Source: Planoprotostelium fungivorum
Lineage: Eukaryota; Evosea; Variosea; Cavosteliida; Cavosteliaceae
Direction: 5' to 3'
NCBI GenBank assembly: GCA_003024175.1
Contig: MDYQ01000069.1
Coordinates: 146,985-210,984, forward strand
DNA: 64,000 bases
The notes below the pieces were generated by a model. It was given only the letters and a program-made list of their open reading frames with translations, did not search any database and was not told where the DNA came from. Shown piece after piece: positions 59,062 to 64,000 of this stretch. Position 1 is the stretch's first letter. Each line of letters begins with the position of its first letter. The translations under genes and the position numbers were made by a program.

Positions 59062-60600
59062 TTACTGAGGTTGAGATTTGGTGATCTGAAGTTGCTCTGG
59101 CAACATGTGTAGGAGTTGAACAGGCAACCCTCGGTTTGAGAAACTCTCAATTGTTGTCCACAGCATTCCACTCTCTTTGATGAAACTCTGTGATCCATCT
59201 AACACGTAGACCCTCTCAATATCATCTCTGCTCCTCAACATCTCTCCAAATCTCCTGAAGGAATCCAACAGATTCTTACTGTCTATCCTCACACCATACG
59301 GTAGATTGCTCACAATCACCTTCCTCTCCCTATCGAATTCATTCCAATCCTTTGTCATCGTCCACTCACCCATCAGAAGGAATCTGACTGAAATCTCCCG
59401 TCTCGAACCGCAGCGATGGCTCCATCAGAGTTTGGTTCTTCAAGAGATTTGCATTGTGTCTCGAAGCCTTGATCGACTTTGGATCGATGTCCGATCCCAC
59501 AAACTTGTCCTTCGTCTGTTTCAGCGTCTCCTTGTTCTTCTCGTAGGCCTTCCTCTGCTCATCGATGAACTCTCCGTATCTTTCTCTGTCGTGCGTCCTC
59601 CACTTTTCGAATGCGAAGCTCCTCGTGCGGGGAAGAAAAGTTCCAGGGTGAACTCTGGCCAGCTGACGATCGTAAGACATACCCAAGCCTGTCTCTTCTG
59701 TCAGAGATAGATGAGAAGAAGGGATGAGACCTTCTAAAGGGATGGTTCCACTGCCGCAGAATGGATCCCATAGGTAGATGGAATGGTCTCCCGAGTGTTC
59801 TTGCATGACTCGGTAGAGGATGGCCGCAGCGATCGTCTCTCTCAGCGGTGCTTCTGTCACGTGTTTCCCTCGGTGAGGTTCAGAACGAATTCACATCATT
59901 GGATCTCACCTCTCATTCGTCTGTACATCAATTCACCGGAAGCATCCACGCTGATCTATCGTCTTCGTCTCAGATGTCTCTCATCATCATCACATCATCG
60001 ATGCAGAGTAAGAATAGAAGTACCTGCACACGATTCTCCATAATTCGAACGTGCAATGAGGGTGCCTGCTCTTCTTCATCTGTCTCCTTCTGCTGATCGA
60101 TTCGTCAGTGATTCAATTGACTCTCTCTATCACCTCTGGCTGCTTCATCGCCCCTCGGAAGATGTGATCGTTGAGATGTCTCTGCAATCGCTGTGAGACA
60201 GCACCCGAGTGATACAGTGCGCTCTTACTGCAGGTCACCTGATGAGATCAGTAGGGCGACAGCGATCCATCACACATGGATCTTCGGTAAGATGGTGTCG
60301 TATCCACTGAAGGGTAGGTATGCACCCCATGGTATCTTGGTGAAGCCTGGATGAATTCATCGTCTCGTTCAGGCTTTCGAGTGGTGATCTCCACCTTTCA
60401 TCAGTTGATCGAAGTTGGTCGCCTGATACGGTTGACCCAATCGAACTCTCAAAGACTCGCATAATCTACTCGTGTGACATAGTGTCCACAATTCTTTCTG
60501 TGAGACTCCCGAGATCTGTATTCCTATCATCTCAATCATCTCGATGAGAATGATCCGTGAATCACCTCCGTCTCCTTTCGTATATGGATCGATGTTCAAT
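59062..60600 (-). CDS. THUMP/RlmL-type RNA methyltransferase
   Basis: Several exons. The N-terminal part shows a THUMP-like region (CESLRVRLGQPYQATNFDQL, later a CSKSALYHSGAVSQRL segment). The methyltransferase half has YLWDPFCGSGTIPLEGL (AdoMet motif I), KFVGSDIDPKSIKASRHNA (motif II) and KVIVSNLPYGVRID (motif IV, NLPYG). Motif IV fits N2-methylguanosine or similar nucleobase methylation. Plant and protist relatives of RlmL/TRMT14 act on rRNA or tRNA, some in organelles. No clear transit peptide, because the first exon is uncertain (Met at about 60599 or further upstream). Target unknown. Confidence 0.85.
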
Positions 60601-60873
60601 CGAACTTTATTTCCTGTATCGTTTCAGAGCAGTTGATGCTGTCTCTCACCTTGAACAGATCTGCATTGCTTTATGACATCAGTGATCTCGTTGTGCAGAA
60701 GATGTTCCAAGTTTGGAGTGACAGAGGCAAACAGGCGGTACGTGGACATCAATCAGATCACTGCTGCAAACGATCTGAGGTTGTCTCACGTGATGCACGT
60801 TGTAGTTGCACACAATTCCATCTCAGGTGCTCGTTGTTCATCGCTCACGGTGTTTATTATCTATTGTTGTCAT

Positions 60874-63699
60874 TCAAAGATTAGACTTTGTAAGAGGAGC
60901 GACGGAGGTGGCCCAGTAGTCGGGTGTACCGAAGCATCTGGGGGCAGATTTGATGATGTTGTGGTAGTTGCTGTAGATCGCTCCGTCGTATCTTCCAAGG
61001 GGCCTGTACACATCAGATCGAATCGAAATCACACCTCACTCACGCCTTGATGATCCAATCTGGCCAGGCTGTGCGATCGATGAGAAAAGGAACGAGTTCA
61101 ATGGACTCACCGAACGCATCGACCAGTGGTAGAGCTTGGTGTCTCAATTTCGCACAGAGTTCGACGACTCTACCGCGGATGAAGCTGATCTCTGACGCCT
61201 GGAGGATCTGATCGAGTCAGCAAGAGGATCTACAGAGAGTTGGAATAGATCACTTGATGTTCCATCAGCAGAGACGCTAATCTCTCTAGGAAATGGAAAG
61301 AAGAGAGTTCGAGGAGGTCAGTCAGAACCTTTCTAAGGTCTTCTCTCTCCACCGTCTGAATGTACTTCCAGAAGGTGTGGATCTGTCGAGTGATGAGAGG
61401 AGAAGAACGTATGACACTCACCATGAGGTAATAAGTGTGGCTCTTCGATGCGTCCAACAAGGATCCCATGTTGTGGTTCCAGGCGTCTTCCATCTTTCCT
61501 CCCTCGCTGACGCGATCCATCAGCCCCTGTGCTGCTCTCCTGAGGCAAGACAGAGATAAGAACTCCATCGATTCTGTCCCTCTTCAATTTCCTTCTTCTC
61601 TTTCACCTCACCGATTCTGTCTTTCTCCGTGTTGAGGTCAAACTTGTGAGCGTGGCTCTGTTCTGCCCTCTCCAAGTACTTTTCTCTCTCAGATTCGATG
61701 GACTAGTCTCTCTCACCTTGATCGATTCGGCGAGGCTCTTCTTCTGCTGACTCCTCTTCAGTCCACTGAAGAGATATCTGGCCGTCTGCTGAGCTAAGAC
61801 GGTATTATCACCTCCTCCTGCATTGGTTGAACGACAGAAAGATTCACGGGACGTTCACCTGCGGTGATGACACCAAAGTCAGCGATGAGCCCTCCGACCG
61901 CATTGTACGAAGAATAAGCGTGGCCTCCCATCGTTCTGTTCACGTCAACTTCTTAATCTGGTGTTCGCTCTTACCTCCTGATGGTCTCGAATGCCTCGGC
62001 AGCCCACCAACCTGGTCATTTTTCAGTCGTGATGTGAGGGTAAGGTCTTAGAAGTGACTGAGGGACTCACCGAACCATGCCTTGAAACCTGCTGATATGG
62101 AGTGCATCTCTTGGGACAGCTCGATGAATTCCTTCTCTCTTCCCTTGACTTGCGACAGGTTCAGTCTCTTCTTCCATTCTTCTTGGTACACCCTCGTTCC
62201 ATCAGATCTTTCTGACGATGAACGAGACACACTTTGCGTTGATGTTGAGTCCATATGTGATGGCTACGATGGGCATCAGGGACGTCTGATGGGCTTGGAA
62301 GTCCATCAACTGCTTGTTGATTCCTCCCTGAACACGTGCTACACCATACCTGTCATCGTCAGGACGATCATCGTGATCATCATCATGATGTGGCTCACCT
62401 GACGGCTATGGTCACAGCCTGTGACACCATATCGTACAGTCCAGGTAGAACCAAGAGTCTCTCTCCAATCAACGAAGCGTAGACGAGAGCTTGACTGCGT
62501 CTCATCAACACGACGAACGACATCTCTCTCACCTCTGAGGCGGTGTGTACTTTCCCTCTCGTGTGACCTACACCTTCACATCAGATGTCATCGTGCCTCT
62601 CTTCACTCACAGTTGCCCATCTGGCCAGCATGTTCTTCCGGGGAACTCGAACTTGGCTGAACTGAATCCATCCGTTGTCTAAGCCTTGTCTTCCCACCTT
62701 AGCTCCGATATCACCTGCACATCAAGTCAACGACGAAGTCTTTCGAAGAGAGATTGACCTGCGGTGACGCCGGGGTGGAGTCTTCCAGTGTCTCTGCTCC
62801 TGAGTGGAACGATGAACCAGTGGAGTCCGTGGTTCTTTCCGTCGATCATCAGTTGAGCTAACACTACGGTGTGGGTTGCGGCTTGGCCAGACATACCGAT
62901 CCACCACTGACTTTGCTTCAATCCATCGATGACATGGAAGATGAAGGATGAACGGATGAGCGTACCTTGGTAGCTGTGATGGAGGGGGAGTGGATGACGA
63001 ATTCGTCTCTCTGTCTGTCGAAGGTTGCCGTTGTCTCTAAACCGGGAAGGTGAGAAGAATGACCCAGCTCAGTCATTGAGTAACATCCTAAAACTCTCAT
63101 GTGATGGATGTCTTGTTCGTATTCCTTCCACTGCTCACTCGTACCCTGTAGACATCAATCGCGAGCCTCTTCTAAGTGCATACCTGAGCCCAGATCGTCT
63201 CTCTATAAAGTTTGAGCGACACGCATCACCACGAATCAAACTCACCTGAATAGCACTTGGTGTACGTATAATCTCATGGAAGAGGATCTGTCGTAGCTCT
63301 CCATCGTAGACAGCAGCCATTCGCTCAACAGATCATCTTTCAAAGTCAGAGTGGGTCGCCGGAATTGATTCACCTTTTCCTTCTAGTTCGACGTGCAATT
63401 CTCTGTGTCGCCTCAAGAGTGCCATAGTTCGAGCACGATCAGTCGGCCTGTCGTTGTCGAAGAAGTTGGTGGCCTTGATTTCAGGGTCCCTCTCCATCAA
63501 CTGCTCAGCCCTCTCCTTTCGATTTTCAGTCATATTCACGTCAATAACTCACTCTGGCGTCAGTCCTCTCTTTTCCGCCGTTCAACAAGTGAGTCATTTC
63601 TCTGATAGAGAAGGCCGCAGAGTCCCTCTCTTTGGCAAAGTTGTCCTTCGCCACCCTCTCCAATCGAGAGACACCAGTTTGTACTTCGATGTGATCCAT
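60874..63699 (-). CDS. Acyl-CoA oxidase
   Basis: Many exons from [20 protein letters not shown]. Family landmarks: [39 protein letters not shown] (FAD/substrate), [45 protein letters not shown] and [20 protein letters not shown]. The last exon reads [20 protein letters not shown] to [17 protein letters not shown], stop at 60874. FAD-dependent first step of peroxisomal beta-oxidation, giving H2O2. The terminal SNL is a non-canonical PTS1-like tripeptide. About 660 residues, usual for the family. Confidence 0.92.
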
Positions 63700-63808
63700 G
63701 TTGTTTCGTTTTGTGTGGTGTGATGCATTCCGGAACAATTACCGGAGAAATGGAACAACTACATGTGTGACTACAAAGCAAGTGTTGAGGGTGTATGGAT
63801 CTGATATG

Positions 63809-64000
63809 CAACACATTATCGAACAGGTGAATCAACGAAAGGGCTGATAAGTTGGGCAGGATTTGGCGTACGCCACAAGTTGTCGATCGATTTCAAGAGA
63901 TCTACAACGAACATAACGGTATTTTGCGCCAAAAAGAGCGAGCGATGCAGAAGCTGAACGCTCATGCGACTTCCTCTCGGCGCCAGCCTCTCTCCACTGA
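63809..64000 (+). CDS. 5' part of a gene leaving the window
   Basis: Possible start MQHIIEQ near 63809, then an intron of about 28 bases and an open frame to the edge (LGRIWRTPQVVDRF, then ILRQKERAMQKLNAHATSS). The codon choice looks coding and helical. An alternative is an uninterrupted frame beginning ADKLGRIW. Too little to identify. Confidence 0.4.

Noticed and set aside
1-64000. tRNA genes, CRISPR arrays, IS or transposon ends
   Set aside because: I looked for tRNA T-loop-like boxes and terminal inverted repeats and saw no convincing case. A covariance-model scan would be decisive.

Overview
The window is nuclear DNA of a eukaryotic microbe. Genes lie on both strands about every 2 kb and most are split by many very short introns (about 36-60 bases) with GTGAG/GTAAG donors and YAG acceptors. 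No bacterial operons, Shine-Dalgarno sites, IS elements or CRISPR arrays are present. The gene mix suggests a flagellated amoebozoan, most likely a protosteloid amoeba such as Planoprotostelium. It includes a Qa-SNARE, several RhoGAPs, a Clu-domain protein, LRR receptor kinases with an HRDLAxRN loop, a parallel beta-helix membrane protein, a fungal-style MFS transporter and the ciliary protein CFAP299. The species name is inference; the eukaryotic nature is seen directly.

Left third (1-24 kb): two paralogues of an unnamed conserved family (one ending in a ubiquitin-like domain, the other frameshifted), a DUF1295 membrane reductase-like gene, a Qa-SNARE, an MFS transporter, a GH31 glucosidase, a 5S rRNA-like pseudogene, a large beta-helix multi-TM protein, and a duplicated block around a single N that carries two 5S rRNA genes and the 3' end of DPH5. 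Then come DPH5, ribosomal protein uS15, a helicase-associated-domain protein, an alpha/beta hydrolase, thymidine kinase and a RhoGAP protein.

Middle third (24-42 kb): a putative axonemal protein, a divergent CDC123-like ATP-grasp protein, a secreted membrane-anchored intradiol dioxygenase, SYS1, a giant Clu-TPR-DysF-DEP-PH protein, an unrecognised beta-rich protein, CFAP299 and a large unrecognised helical protein.

Right third (41-64 kb): an LRR receptor kinase next to a secreted LRR paralogue, a second RhoGAP, EIF1AD and signal peptide peptidase as a divergent pair, an LRR-coiled coil-SAM-SAM-U-box gene whose LRRs are encoded by about 17 tandem 125-bp exon+intron units, a THUMP-type RNA methyltransferase, acyl-CoA oxidase and the start of another gene at the edge.

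No operon-like co-function is visible. Loose themes are Rho signalling (two RhoGAPs), receptor signalling (LRR kinase, beta-helix protein), translation and rRNA (5S, uS15, DPH5, EIF1AD, CDC123-like, methyltransferase) and the flagellum. The features that most deserve follow-up are the LRR-SAM-U-box array, the Clu-DysF-DEP-PH architecture and the 5S/DPH5 duplication at the N, which looks like an unmerged contig overlap.
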